Notes: generated by a model not told the origin, from the letters alone. Positions 6,207-16,006 are shown, counted from the first letter of the stretch. The stretch is 64,000 bases of DNA from Firmicutes bacterium UBA5559 (GCA_002425705.1 DIMT01000001.1:5653-69652); one strand, 5' to 3'. Numbers and translations: made by a program.

Positions 6207-8198
6207 ATGAACTATGTCAACGTGGTGATCGACAATAATACGGATAAGACGGACCGGCTCTTCACCTATGGGTGTTCCTTTTCCCAGGTCAGGCCCGGGG
6301 ACCGGGTTCTGGTTCCCTTTGCCCAGGGTGATCGGATCCGGCCCGCCTATGTTTTTGAGGTAATGGATCATCTGGAAAAGGACATCCCCGGTCTGAAGAT
6401 GGTTCGGGAGATCGATCCTGAGTATTCCCTGCCGGAGGAAGCCCTGGAAATCTGCCTTTGGATGAAGAAGCGGTACCTGTGCCGTCTTATTGAGGGAATC
6501 CACTGCTTCACCCCCAGCGGCACCAGCTCCAAGGCCGGGAAAGCTAGAAGACCTTATCGGGATGCGGAAGGACTGGGAGGGCCGGTGGAATCCCTGACCC
6601 TGCAGCAGGAGCTGGCTTTGGCCAGAATCTATGAAAAGATGGATTCGGGCAGGCATCACTCCTTCTTGCTTCATGGAGTCACCAGCAGCGGCAAGACGGA
6701 GGTCTACATGCGGGCCATCGAACGGGCCATGGAAAAGGGAAAGACGGCCATCATGATGGTTCCGGAGATTTCCCTGACTCCGGAGATTATCCGCCGCTTT
6801 ATCAGCCGGTTTACGGAGGAAAAGATTGCCGTCCTGCACAGCCGTCTTTCTATGGGAGAGCGGTACGACGAATGGACCAGGATCCGAAGGGGCGAGGTAT
6901 CCATCGTCATCGGTGCCCGTTCGGCGGTGTTTGCTCCCTTGGAAAACATAGGCGTCATCGTCATGGATGAAGAACATGAACTGACCTATAAATCCGATAA
7001 GTCTCCCAAATATGAAACGGGAGAGGTTGCCCTGCGGCGAGCTATGCTGAATAAGGGAGTCCTGATCGTCGGCAGCGCCACCCCCTCTATCGTTACCGCT
7101 GTCCGGGCAGAAGAAGGCTTTTATGAAAAGCTGACCCTGACAGAGCGGTACAACGGAAACCAACTGCCCCAGGTGGAAATCCAGGATATGCGGGAAGAAC
7201 TGAAAAATGGCAATACCTCTGTCTTCAGCACCAGGCTTTTCGGTCTGATGGAGGAGACTTTAAAACAGGATAAGCAAATCATCCTCTTTCTCAACCGCCG
7301 GGGATACAGTACCTTTCTTTCCTGCCGGGAATGCGGCTTTGTCATGAAGTGCCGGGAATGCGGCATTTCCATGACCTACCACAAGGAAGAAGGGAACGTC
7401 CGCTGTCATTACTGCGGTCGTAGTGAATCCCTGCCAACCGGATGCCCTTCCTGCGGAAGCCGATATTTAAGGCATTTCGGCTCCGGCACGGAGAAGGTGG
7501 AGGAGCAGGTCAATCAGTATTTCCCCCACATCCCTGCCGCCCGCCTGGACCTGGATTCCACCAGAAAGAAGGGCAGCCTGGATAAGATTCTTTCCGACTT
7601 CCGGAAGGGACGGACCAAGATCCTGATTGGTACCCAAATCGTAGCTAAGGGGCTGGATTTTCACCATGTTGGTCTGGTTGGAATCCTTGCTGCTGATACG
7701 ACCCTGAACATCCCCGATTACCGTTCAGCGGAGCGGACCTTTCAGCTCATTACTCAGGCAGCGGGCAGAACCGGACGGGGAGAGGCCCGGGGCCGGGTCG
7801 TGATTCAAACCTATGAGCCGGACCATTATGCGGTGACCCTGGGAGCCCGGCAGGACTACGACGGTTTTTACCGGATAGAAAAAGAAATCCGGGAGGGTTT
7901 GAAGTATCCTCCCTTTGCCGATATTCTCCTCCTTACCGTCACTGGCAAGAAGGAAAAGGATAGTTTGGAAAAAGCGGAATCGGTGTATAAAGAATGTATG
8001 GCCGCCTTCGGCAACAGCCCGGAGTACACGTTGTTCCGGCCTGCTGCAGCGGTCATTGCAAAGCAGGGAAATCAGTATCGTCATCAGATCGTGATGAAGG
8101 TGGACCGGGGAAGAAGAAAAGAGTATGCCGTCGTACTGGAAAAGCTGAAAAAGACTTACGGGATCATCATCGATATCAATCCCGCCAGCATGATGTAG
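6207..8198 (+). CDS. priA: Primosomal helicase PriA, short form
   Basis: Reloads the replisome at stalled forks. Residues 1-105 form the 3' DNA-end-binding domain. The SF2 helicase has Walker A GVTSSGKTEVY near 155, the DEEH box and GSATPS. Eight zinc-binding cysteines follow (CRECG, CRECG, CHYCG, CPSCG), then TQIVAKGLDF and the QAAGRTGRG motif. At 663 residues it is shorter than the usual 730 to 800: between residue ~105 and the LTLQQ start of the helicase (~130) only about 25 residues remain where a winged-helix domain normally sits. It opens the tight def-fmt-rsmB operon. Confidence 0.95.
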   Translation: MNYVNVVIDNNTDKTDRLFTYGCSFSQVRPGDRVLVPFAQGDRIRPAYVFEVMDHLEKDIPGLKMVREIDPEYSLPEEALEICLWMKKRYLCRLIEGIHCFTPSGTSSKAGKARRPYRDAEGLGGPVESLTLQQELALARIYEKMDSGRHHSFLLHGVTSSGKTEVYMRAIERAMEKGKTAIMMVPEISLTPEIIRRFISRFTEEKIAVLHSRLSMGERYDEWTRIRRGEVSIVIGARSAVFAPLENIGVIVMDEEHELTYKSDKSPKYETGEVALRRAMLNKGVLIVGSATPSIVTAVRAEEGFYEKLTLTERYNGNQLPQVEIQDMREELKNGNTSVFSTRLFGLMEETLKQDKQIILFLNRRGYSTFLSCRECGFVMKCRECGISMTYHKEEGNVRCHYCGRSESLPTGCPSCGSRYLRHFGSGTEKVEEQVNQYFPHIPAARLDLDSTRKKGSLDKILSDFRKGRTKILIGTQIVAKGLDFHHVGLVGILAADTTLNIPDYRSAERTFQLITQAAGRTGRGEARGRVVIQTYEPDHYAVTLGARQDYDGFYRIEKEIREGLKYPPFADILLLTVTGKKEKDSLEKAESVYKECMAAFGNSPEYTLFRPAAAVIAKQGNQYRHQIVMKVDRGRRKEYAVVLEKLKKTYGIIIDINPASMM

Positions 8199-8221
8199 AC
8201 AGATAGGATCAGGAGGAAAAA

Positions 8222-8686
8222 ATGGCATTAAGAAAAATTGTTGTAGAGGGCGATGAGGTACTCCGGAAGCGGAGCCGGGAAGTCAGTCAGGTGGATGACC
8301 GGATCCGGATGATTCTGGATGACATGCTGGAAACCATGCGGGATTATGATGGTGTGGGAATCGCCGCCCCTCAGGTGGGTATCCTGAAAAGGATCTTCAT
8401 CGTGGAGGCGGAAGAAGGAGATGTGCTGGAGGCTGTCAATCCGGAGATCCTGTCCATGGAAGGACTGGTAGCCGGTGAAGAGGGATGCCTCAGCGTTCCC
8501 GGGTATTTCGGAACGGTAGAACGACCGGAAAAGGTCCGACTTCGGGCTCAGGACCGAAACGGAGAATTCTTTGAAATCGAAGCGGAAGGACTGAAGGCGG
8601 TGGCCATCTGTCACGAATACGACCATCTGGAGGGAGTTCTCTTCACCGACAAGGCTTCCGGCATCCGGGAAGCGGGAGAAGAGTAG
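8222..8686 (+). CDS. def: Peptide deformylase
   Basis: Removes the formyl group from nascent proteins. The three metal/active-site motifs are intact: GVGIAAPQVG near residue 44, EGCLSVPG near 87, and HEYDHLEG near 130, with the Cys and two His as metal ligands. Its 154 residues match the small class I enzymes. An AGGAGG ribosome binding site precedes the ATG. It lies three bases before fmt, which makes the formyl group that Def removes. Confidence 0.97.
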   Translation: MALRKIVVEGDEVLRKRSREVSQVDDRIRMILDDMLETMRDYDGVGIAAPQVGILKRIFIVEAEEGDVLEAVNPEILSMEGLVAGEEGCLSVPGYFGTVERPEKVRLRAQDRNGEFFEIEAEGLKAVAICHEYDHLEGVLFTDKASGIREAGEE

Positions 8687-8689
8687 AAT

Positions 8690-9664
8690 ATGAAGATTAT
8701 CTTTATGGGAACACCGGAATTCGCGGTGGCTCCTTTGGAAATGCTGGCCTCCACCAACCACCAGCTGGGGATGGTATTCACTCAGCCGGACAAGGCAAAA
8801 GGCCGGGGAAATAAACTGCAGCCCCCACCGGTGAAAGCCCGGGCCCTGGAACTGGGCCTTCCGGTCTTTCAGCCGGAGCGGATCCGGGGCAACCAGGAGA
8901 TCCTGGATCAGATCAGGGCTTACGGTCCGGATCTGATCGTGGTGGCTGCTTATGGGCAGCTTTTGCCCAAGGAATTGCTGGAGATTCCGGAAAAGGGCTG
9001 TATCAACATCCATGCCTCTCTCTTGCCCCGTCTACGGGGAGCGGCGCCGATTCAGCGGGCCATCATGGAGGGAGAAGAGAAGACAGGAATCACCCTGATG
9101 CAGATGGCCGAAGGGTTGGATACAGGGGATATGCTGGCAAAGGCAGAAACCTACGTGGATCGGAAAAACTATCAGCAGCTCCACGATGAACTAGCCCTTA
9201 TGGGAGCAGAATTGCTCCGGGAACATCTGGATTCCATCGAAAAAGGAACCCTGAACCCGGAAAAACAGGACGATACGTTGGCTACCTATGCCCACCGGAT
9301 TCTGAAACCGGATGAAGGGTTGGATTTTTCAAGAAGCGGGGCTGATCTGGAACGTCAGATCCGGGGCCTTTATCCAGCACCGGGAGCAACCACCTCTAAT
9401 AAAGGGGAGCCCTTAAAGGCATTTGTAGCAGAAGCGATTGCAGATCCAGCCGATGCCGGATTTGAAATATCCGATTCCTTTAGTGCCCATACATTTGGGG
9501 AACCGGGAAGTGTAGAAATCGTCGATGACCGGGGCATCCTTGTCAAAACCGGAAAGGGATACCTGCTGATTACAGAAATCCAGGTTCCGGGCAAAAAGAG
9601 AATGACCGTCCGGGATTTTCTCCGGGGGCATAAAATGGAGCTCCCGCTGGTCCTGGGCCGATAG
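8690..9664 (+). CDS. fmt: Methionyl-tRNA formyltransferase
   Basis: Transfers a formyl group from 10-formyl-tetrahydrofolate to Met-tRNA for initiation. The Rossmann start MKIIFMGTPEFAV, the folate-site segment CINIHASLLPRLRGAAPI and the C-terminal OB-like tRNA-binding domain are all visible in 324 residues, a normal length. It is cotranscribed with def. Confidence 0.97.
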   Translation: MKIIFMGTPEFAVAPLEMLASTNHQLGMVFTQPDKAKGRGNKLQPPPVKARALELGLPVFQPERIRGNQEILDQIRAYGPDLIVVAAYGQLLPKELLEIPEKGCINIHASLLPRLRGAAPIQRAIMEGEEKTGITLMQMAEGLDTGDMLAKAETYVDRKNYQQLHDELALMGAELLREHLDSIEKGTLNPEKQDDTLATYAHRILKPDEGLDFSRSGADLERQIRGLYPAPGATTSNKGEPLKAFVAEAIADPADAGFEISDSFSAHTFGEPGSVEIVDDRGILVKTGKGYLLITEIQVPGKKRMTVRDFLRGHKMELPLVLGR

Positions 9665-9678
9665 GAAAGGAGAAAACC

Positions 9679-10383
9679 ATGGGATACGGAATGTTCGACC
9701 CAACCTTTGTGCTGTTGATTCCGGCAATGATATTTGCCTTCTATGCTCAAACCAAGGTTCAGTCTGCCTACCGGACCTACGCCGGAGTCCGGAACCGAAA
9801 GGGAATCACCGGAGCGGAAGCTGCCAGGCTGATTCTGGACCGGAACGGCCTTGGCCATGTGGAAATCCGGATGACTCAGGGAAAACTGACGGATCACTAT
9901 GATCCCAGAAAAAAGGTCATGATGCTGTCCTCAGCCGTATATGGAGAACCATCCATTGCCTCTGTCAGTATAGCCGCTCATGAGGCTGGCCATGCCATTC
10001 AGGACGGGCAGCATTACCCGGCTCTGAGGGTCAGAAATACCATAGCCCCCCTGGTCTCCATTGCTTCCAACCTTTCCTGGCCTTTGCTCCTTCTTGGAAT
10101 AATCATCATCGGTGCCGGATATTACTCCGGTGGCAATATGATTTTTAATATCGGAATTTTTCTCTTCGTTGGTGTGATTATATTTCATGCCGTTACCCTG
10201 CCGGTGGAATTCAACGCCAGCAGAAGGGCGGTAAATCAATTGCTGGACCTGGGCATCATCCTGGAGGAGGAGCGTTCTGGTGCCAGAAAAGTACTTTCGG
10301 CAGCGGCTTTGACCTATGTGGCAGCCCTGGCGGTGGCTGTATCCAATCTTATACGGATTTTAGCGATTAGGGGGCGCAATTAA
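9679..10383 (+). CDS. YugP-type zinc metallopeptidase (membrane)
   Basis: A 234-residue membrane protein of the YugP family of zinc-dependent proteases. It has an N-terminal hydrophobic segment, the metal-binding HEAGHA motif near residue 98, further helices near 130-180, and a Glu in LPVEFNASRRA that may be the third ligand. A final hydrophobic segment lies near the C-terminus. Substrates of this family are not known. The gene sits between fmt and rsmB, and its stop codon abuts the rsmB start. Confidence 0.85.
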   Translation: MGYGMFDPTFVLLIPAMIFAFYAQTKVQSAYRTYAGVRNRKGITGAEAARLILDRNGLGHVEIRMTQGKLTDHYDPRKKVMMLSSAVYGEPSIASVSIAAHEAGHAIQDGQHYPALRVRNTIAPLVSIASNLSWPLLLLGIIIIGAGYYSGGNMIFNIGIFLFVGVIIFHAVTLPVEFNASRRAVNQLLDLGIILEEERSGARKVLSAAALTYVAALAVAVSNLIRILAIRGRN

Positions 10384-11676
10384 ATGGGAGTAAATCGAAG
10401 TACAGCGTATTACACATTAATGGATGTGGAAAACAGAAAATCCTATTCCAATATATCATTGAATCATCATATTCTAAGGGGGAAGCCGGATTCTCCAGCC
10501 TTCGTCCGGGAATTGGTTTATGGTGTCCTGGAAAATAAATACCTTCTGGATTATATCATTGATCATTTTGTTCCCACAGGTGCGGCTAAGCTGAGACCCA
10601 ATGAACTGACCATCCTTCGCATGGGATTGTATCAGATTGGATACATGGATTCAGTACCCTCCTATGCGGCGGTTAACGAAAGCGTTAATATGGCAAAAAA
10701 ATTCGCCAAGGGCAGGGAGGGCTTTGTCAACGGTGTTCTTCGTGCCTACCTTAAGGCTCCTTACGAAGTCAGGCTGCCAGACAGAAGCGTTGATGAAATC
10801 CGTCATCTTTCAGTCAAGTATTCCTATGAACCATGGATCATTGAGTTATGGATGGAGCAGTATCATAAAGACTTTGTAGAAGAACTGCTCAAGGCTGGAA
10901 ACAAAACGCCGGAATTATCCGTCCGATTCAATGTTCACCGGATTTCCCGAGAGGATATGATCAAACGATTTGAGGAAAAAGGCGTAGAGGTCATACCCAG
11001 CAAAATTGCTAAGAATGCGCTGAGGGTGAAAGGAAGCAACCTTATTAGGGCTAAGCTTTACGAAAGTGGACTTTATTCCATTCAAGACGAAAGTTCTATG
11101 CTGGCGGTAGAAAAATTAGATCCTCAACCGGGTGAGTTCATTATTGATGTTTGTGCAGCTCCTGGGGGGAAAACTTTGGCGATTGCTGAAACCATGCGGA
11201 ACAGCGGACGGGTATTAGCCCAGGATTATTATAAGAGAAAAGTTAATATAATCTTAAAAGAAGCAGAACGTCTGGGAATGGAAAATGTGGAAGCCCGAAC
11301 CTGGGATGCCACTCGTCTGGATTCATCCCTGCTGGAGAAAGCGGATAGAGTCATCGTGGATGCTCCATGCTCCGGCCTGGGGGTCGTTCGGCGAAAACCG
11401 GAAATCAAATATAAAAGAAAAACAGCAGAAATGGACTTGCTGCCCCGTAAACAGCTGGAAATATTAAGCGTCGCATCTCAGTATGTGAAGCCGGGTGGTG
11501 TCCTGCTTTATTGTACCTGCACCATCAATCCCTACGAGAATCAGCGGGTGGTCAGCGAGTTTCTAAAGAAAAACAGGTTGTTTGAGAGGGTGGAAGCCTT
11601 ACAGCTTCTGCCAAATGTCAATGATACGGATGGATTTTTTATTTGTCAAATGAAGAAAGCAGATCGGCTGGTATAA
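10384..11676 (+). CDS. rsmB: 16S rRNA (cytosine-5) methyltransferase RsmB
   Basis: Methylates C967-type cytosine of 16S rRNA. Residues 1-135 form a NusB-like RNA-binding domain. The Rossmann methyltransferase has the SAM motif DVCAAPGGKT near 254, the PCSG motif with one cysteine and the CTCTINPYEN motif with the catalytic cysteine. Length is 430. The codon choice looks more AT-rich than in the flanking genes. The rlmN gene that usually follows rsmB in Clostridia is absent; stp comes next after 18 nt. Confidence 0.95.
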   Translation: MGVNRSTAYYTLMDVENRKSYSNISLNHHILRGKPDSPAFVRELVYGVLENKYLLDYIIDHFVPTGAAKLRPNELTILRMGLYQIGYMDSVPSYAAVNESVNMAKKFAKGREGFVNGVLRAYLKAPYEVRLPDRSVDEIRHLSVKYSYEPWIIELWMEQYHKDFVEELLKAGNKTPELSVRFNVHRISREDMIKRFEEKGVEVIPSKIAKNALRVKGSNLIRAKLYESGLYSIQDESSMLAVEKLDPQPGEFIIDVCAAPGGKTLAIAETMRNSGRVLAQDYYKRKVNIILKEAERLGMENVEARTWDATRLDSSLLEKADRVIVDAPCSGLGVVRRKPEIKYKRKTAEMDLLPRKQLEILSVASQYVKPGGVLLYCTCTINPYENQRVVSEFLKKNRLFERVEALQLLPNVNDTDGFFICQMKKADRLV

Positions 11677-11694
11677 ACGGATATAAGGAGAAAC

Positions 11695-12444
11695 ATGATT
11701 CAACTGGGCATGAATACCAATAGGGGCGTCCGACGGAAGAAGAACGAGGACGCCTGTCATATTTGCGAGGAACATCAGGTGTTCATCGTTGCCGATGGAG
11801 TGGGCGGAAATAACTCCGGAGAACTGGCCAGCAGAATGGCGGTGGACTATCTGAGCAGCCGGATTTCCCAGGGATGCCTGGATTCATTATCCGGAGAGGA
11901 AGAAATCCGCAGCTGTTTTACTGCCATGATCCGGGAAACCAACCGATTGATCTTTCGACAGGCAGCAAGCTCCCCGGACAGCAGGGGTATGGCAACTACC
12001 CTGGTACTGGCCTATTTGTACGGTCAGAAGGCTTATATTTTTAACATCGGTGACAGCCGGGCCTATCGGTATCGGAGAGGAGAACTGGAGCAGATTACAG
12101 AGGATCATTCCTTCGTCAATACGCTGGTCCGAATCGGAACCATTACCAGAGAAGAAGCCCGATTCCATCCAAAGAAGAACATTATTACCAGGGCCCTTGG
12201 GGCTGAACAAGAAGTGGAAGCAGACTTTTTTCCGGTAGCCCTGGAACCGGAGGATATTCTTGTACTTTGTACCGACGGCCTTCATGGGGAGGCTGGAGAT
12301 GATGAGATTCTGCAGATCATACGGGATGAAGAGGATATGCAGAATTTGTGTGATCGTCTGGTTCAGCTGGCCAATGACAAGGGCGGCAGCGACAACATCA
12401 CCATTATATGCTTACGATACAAGGGGGATAGCCATGAGCGTTAG
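11695..12444 (+). CDS. stp: PP2C-type Ser/Thr protein phosphatase
   Basis: A 249-residue PPM phosphatase that would reverse PrkC phosphorylation. The metal-binding motifs are RRKKNEDA near residue 15, VADGVGG near 32, GDSRAYRYRRG near 118, LCTDGLHGE near 191, and the final GGSDNITI. It overlaps prkC by 11 nt, implying coupled translation of the kinase and phosphatase pair that responds to envelope signals. Confidence 0.95.
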   Translation: MIQLGMNTNRGVRRKKNEDACHICEEHQVFIVADGVGGNNSGELASRMAVDYLSSRISQGCLDSLSGEEEIRSCFTAMIRETNRLIFRQAASSPDSRGMATTLVLAYLYGQKAYIFNIGDSRAYRYRRGELEQITEDHSFVNTLVRIGTITREEARFHPKKNIITRALGAEQEVEADFFPVALEPEDILVLCTDGLHGEAGDDEILQIIRDEEDMQNLCDRLVQLANDKGGSDNITIICLRYKGDSHER

Positions 12445-14350
12445 ATTGCTGGCAGGCAGATACGAATTAATTGAAAAAATCGGAGACGGAGGCATGGCAG
12501 TGGTCTATAAGGCCAGATGCCGGCTTTTAAACCGTTTTGTGGCAGTTAAGATACTGAAACCGGAGTTCACCAAAGACCTGAAAATCATTGAAAGTTTCCG
12601 GAGAGAGTCTCAGGCTGCCGCCAGCCTTGCTCACCCCAATATCGTCAATGTGTTTGATGTGGGACGGGAAGGCAATATCCATTACATTGTCATGGAACTC
12701 ATTGAAGGGCGTGTCCTCTCCGAGGTAATCCAGGAAGACGGCCCCATAGATTACCGGCGGGCCCTTGAGATCGGCCGGCAGATTGCCTCGGCACTGAGCT
12801 TGGCCCATAAAAACCATATCATTCACCGGGACGTCAAACCCCACAATATTTTGATCACCGCCGACGGAACAGCGAAAATTACGGATTTTGGTATTGCAAA
12901 AGCCATGGATGCAACAGCGGTGGAGGGGTCCTCCAGCACGATCATGGGTTCCGTCCACTATTTTTCTCCGGAGCAGGCCCGCGGGGGTTATGTGGATGAA
13001 AAATCTGATATTTACTCCTTGGGAATCGTGTTATATGAAATGGTCACCGGAAAGGTACCCTTTGATGGAGATAATGCGGTTTCCGTAGCCCTGATGCACA
13101 TCAACGAAGAAATCACGCCTCCTTCCCAGTTGGTGGAGGGACTTCCGGTGGCTGTCGAGAACATCATTATGAAGGCCACCAATAAATATTCCATCAATCG
13201 TTATGCCTCAGCGGACGAGATGCTGGAAGCCATGAAAAATGCAGATATCATCGCGAACATCGTGGGTTCTTCGGAATCCTCCTCCCGAACATCCTCCAGG
13301 GATCAGTCGGCATCAAACGGTGAAAAAGCAAATGAAGGAAAAGAGAAAGCAGCAGAAACAATGGCAGAAAAGAAAAAGAGAAAATTCCGAATCAATAAAA
13401 TAAAGGTGGCAGCTGCCATCGCAGCACTGGTTTTGGCCATCCCCGTCAGCGGGCTGATCCTGTCCGGCATTGCTGCCCTGGGCGAAGCCGATGAGGTGAA
13501 GGTTCCCGATCTTCGGGGCCTTTCCGTAGAAGAAGCGGAAACCACCTTGGAAGAAGTGGGTCTGGTACTGAAGGAAGGGGACCAGGTCATCGATTATGAC
13601 CTGGAAGCAGGATTGATCGTTTCCCAGGATCCGGAAGCCGGTTCCATGATCAAGGAGGGAAAGACCATCACGGTCAGCATCAGCAAGGGCGCCCGGGAAG
13701 GGGCAGTGCCCAACCTGGTAGGAAAGTCCTTCCAGGATGCGGTCTTCCTTCTGGATCGGTATGGCTATACCCAGGGAACCGTAACGGTAGAAGCCAGCCA
13801 GCTTCCTAAGGATATCGTCATTCGTCAATCGCCGGAATCCGGTACAGAAGCCAAACCGGGAAGCCCCATCAACATCGTCGTCAGTGAAGGACCCAAAACA
13901 GCCCTCCCCACATTAGTTGGCATGACTTTGGAACAGGCCAAGGAGGCCCTTGCTCCCCTGGGACTGGAAATAGGTGAAATTGGCTACGAGATGAGCGGCG
14001 TTTACGCCAAGGACATCATCATCTGGCAGCAGGAGCTGGACAGCAGCGCCATTAAACCGGGAGCTAAAGTAAATATAAAGATCAGCACCGGCAATGAGCC
14101 GGCCGGATCCAAATCCATTGCTCTGGATATTGACTATTCCAGGGCAGAAAATCAGGTTTTCTACCTGACAGTGACCGTAAACGATGAAACCGGAACCTAC
14201 AATGTGATTTCCAGAGAACAGCGTATCAAGGATAATGACAGCGAGATCCTGTCGCTTTCCGGAACTGGAAAAGGTTCGGTGACCGTTATTTTTGATGACA
14301 CGGTGGTCATGCAGAAAGCGGTAGATTTTAATACCGGCACACTGAACTAA
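12434..14350 (+). CDS. prkC: PASTA domain Ser/Thr kinase PrkC
   Basis: Membrane kinase sensing peptidoglycan fragments or lipid II. Starting at ATG 12434 it has 638 residues: the kinase domain (ATP loop GDGGMAVVYKA, catalytic HRDVKPHNIL, DFGIAKA) in residues ~10-270, a charged linker, one membrane helix near 325-345, and three PASTA repeats (starting VPDLRG, VPNLVG and LPTLVG), then a ~70-residue beta-rich tail. Longer upstream readings of the frame run through stp and are not credible. Four nt separate its stop from the first possible rsgA start. Confidence 0.96.
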   Translation: MSVRLLAGRYELIEKIGDGGMAVVYKARCRLLNRFVAVKILKPEFTKDLKIIESFRRESQAAASLAHPNIVNVFDVGREGNIHYIVMELIEGRVLSEVIQEDGPIDYRRALEIGRQIASALSLAHKNHIIHRDVKPHNILITADGTAKITDFGIAKAMDATAVEGSSSTIMGSVHYFSPEQARGGYVDEKSDIYSLGIVLYEMVTGKVPFDGDNAVSVALMHINEEITPPSQLVEGLPVAVENIIMKATNKYSINRYASADEMLEAMKNADIIANIVGSSESSSRTSSRDQSASNGEKANEGKEKAAETMAEKKKRKFRINKIKVAAAIAALVLAIPVSGLILSGIAALGEADEVKVPDLRGLSVEEAETTLEEVGLVLKEGDQVIDYDLEAGLIVSQDPEAGSMIKEGKTITVSISKGAREGAVPNLVGKSFQDAVFLLDRYGYTQGTVTVEASQLPKDIVIRQSPESGTEAKPGSPINIVVSEGPKTALPTLVGMTLEQAKEALAPLGLEIGEIGYEMSGVYAKDIIIWQQELDSSAIKPGAKVNIKISTGNEPAGSKSIALDIDYSRAENQVFYLTVTVNDETGTYNVISREQRIKDNDSEILSLSGTGKGSVTVIFDDTVVMQKAVDFNTGTLN

Positions 14351-14368
14351 CTGATGAGAGAGGAGCCT

Positions 14369-15253
14369 ATGCAGGGAACCATAATCAAAGGAATTGCCGG
14401 ATTCTATTACGTTTTGTCCGGTGATGAAGTCTATCAGTGCAAAGCCAGGGGCAAGTTTAAAAATCAACAGATCCTACCCATGGTGGGAGATCAGGTGGTG
14501 ATGGAGAAACGGGAAGACGGGGATAGTGTGATTCAGGAGATCCTTCCCCGAAAAAACAGCTTTATCCGGCCACCTATCGCTAATGTGGATTGCTTGGTGG
14601 TGGTTATAGCCGCCGCCGATCCGGAACCGAACCTGACCTTGCTGGACCGGTTTCTCGCCATGGCAGAATACCATCAGACTCAAGCCATCCTCTGTGTCAA
14701 TAAGATGGACCTGGCAACGGAAGAAACCCGGCAGCAGCTCTACGAGATTTATGGAGACCTGTACCCCCTGGTTTTCGTCTGCGGCCTCACCGGCAACGGA
14801 CTGGATGAGCTGCAACAGATGGTCGCAGGGAAGCGCTGTGCCTTTTCCGGCCCTTCCGGCGTAGGGAAATCGACCATTTTGGGCCGAATTCTGCCCCGGG
14901 AACAGATCGAGACCGGAGAGATCAGTGAAAAGACGAAAAGGGGAAAGCATACGACCCGTCATGTGGAAATCTTCCGGGCAGGAGAGAATACCCTTCTTTA
15001 CGATACACCCGGATTCACTTCTTTTGAGGTGCTGGAAGCGGAGGAAGACGAGCTGTCCCAGTGCTACCCGGAAATGCTGCCCCTGATGAATCAGTGCCGG
15101 TATGATAACTGCCGTCACTTGAACGAGCCAGGCTGTGCTGTTATTGAAGCTGTAGAAGGGGGAAGGATCCATTCCTCCAGATACCGGTCCTATAGTGGCC
15201 AGCTCCAGGAAATCCGACAGAGGCCCCGATATCAGAAAGGAAAGAAATCATGA
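14369..15253 (+). CDS. rsgA: Ribosome small subunit-dependent GTPase RsgA
   Basis: Late 30S assembly GTPase with a circularly permuted G domain. There is an N-terminal OB fold, then G4 (CVNKMDLA), G1 P-loop GPSGVGKST near residue 168 and DTPGF, and a C-terminal zinc site C-x7-H-x5-C (CRYDNCRHLNEPGC). I use ATG 14369 (MQGTIIKGIAGF), which matches the family start; the in-frame ATG at 14354 is possible but has no upstream ribosome binding site. It overlaps rpe by 4 nt. Confidence 0.95.
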   Translation: MQGTIIKGIAGFYYVLSGDEVYQCKARGKFKNQQILPMVGDQVVMEKREDGDSVIQEILPRKNSFIRPPIANVDCLVVVIAAADPEPNLTLLDRFLAMAEYHQTQAILCVNKMDLATEETRQQLYEIYGDLYPLVFVCGLTGNGLDELQQMVAGKRCAFSGPSGVGKSTILGRILPREQIETGEISEKTKRGKHTTRHVEIFRAGENTLLYDTPGFTSFEVLEAEEDELSQCYPEMLPLMNQCRYDNCRHLNEPGCAVIEAVEGGRIHSSRYRSYSGQLQEIRQRPRYQKGKKS

Positions 15254-15897
15254 AATTAGCCCCATCTATTTTATCCGCCGATTTTTCCAGACTGGGGGAA
15301 GAGGTGGCAGCCATCCAGCGGGGAGGTGCCCACTACATTCATGTGGACGTGATGGACGGACATTTTGTCCCCAACATCAGTTACGGGCCCACCGTGATGA
15401 AAAGTCTTATGGGCAAGACCACCGTACCCTTTGATGTTCATCTGATGATTGAAAATCCTTCTTTTTTCTTTCAGGATTTTGCTACTCCCAATACGGAATT
15501 CATCACCATTCATGAAGAGGCCTGTTCCCATCTCCACCGGAATATCCAGGAAATCCATGATCTGGGAATCAAAGCCGGTGTTTCCCTGAACCCGGCCACA
15601 TCCCTGTCCACTCTGGACTATATTCTGGAGGAAGTGGATTTAGTTCTGATCATGTCCGTGAATCCCGGTTTCGGTGGCCAGAAATTCATCCCTTCCGCCC
15701 TGGAAAAGATCCGGGCCCTCCGGAACATACGGGAGGAAAACAACCTGAATTTCCAGATTCAGGTGGATGGGGGCGTCACTCTGGAAAACGCCGGAATCGT
15801 CATGGAAGCCGGAGCTGATATCCTGGTAGCCGGATCCGCCATCTTCAGCGGCGGCCAAGCCGAGCAGCGTACCCGGCAATTTTATAAACAGTTCTGA
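15250..15897 (+). CDS. rpe: Ribulose-phosphate 3-epimerase
   Basis: Interconverts ribulose 5-phosphate and xylulose 5-phosphate. The TIM barrel motifs APSILSADF, HVDVMDGHFVPN, MSVNPGFGGQKF and VDGGV are intact in 215 residues. The last codons and the TGA stop lie inside palindromic repeat copy A, so the C-terminal residues were probably set by insertion of that element. It is the last gene of the operon begun by priA. Confidence 0.96.
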   Translation: MKLAPSILSADFSRLGEEVAAIQRGGAHYIHVDVMDGHFVPNISYGPTVMKSLMGKTTVPFDVHLMIENPSFFFQDFATPNTEFITIHEEACSHLHRNIQEIHDLGIKAGVSLNPATSLSTLDYILEEVDLVLIMSVNPGFGGQKFIPSALEKIRALRNIREENNLNFQIQVDGGVTLENAGIVMEAGADILVAGSAIFSGGQAEQRTRQFYKQF

Positions 15898-16000
15898 CAG
15901 TTGACAGGTTTTTCACACGTAAAAAACGCCAAAATCCATTGAAATGAATGGATTTTGGCGTTTTCTTTACGTGTCAACTGGCAGAACTGTTCTAAAAGTT
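15887..16000 (+). repeat. Palindromic repeat, copy A
   Basis: A ~114-bp imperfect palindrome. The outer arms (acagttctgacagttgaca / tgtcaactggcagaactgt) and an inner stem around AACGCCAAAATCCATT fold on each other, with an 8-base asymmetric insert on the left arm. It matches the reverse complement of copy B with about four substitutions and one indel. The inner stem followed by GGCGTTTTCTTT would work as a terminator for rpe. No transposase is present. Confidence 0.85.
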
Positions 16001-16006
16001 GATTGT

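Noticed and set aside
12260..12433. Upstream extension of prkC
   Set aside because: The extension reads through stp in another frame; ATG 12434 gives the standard kinase N-terminus.
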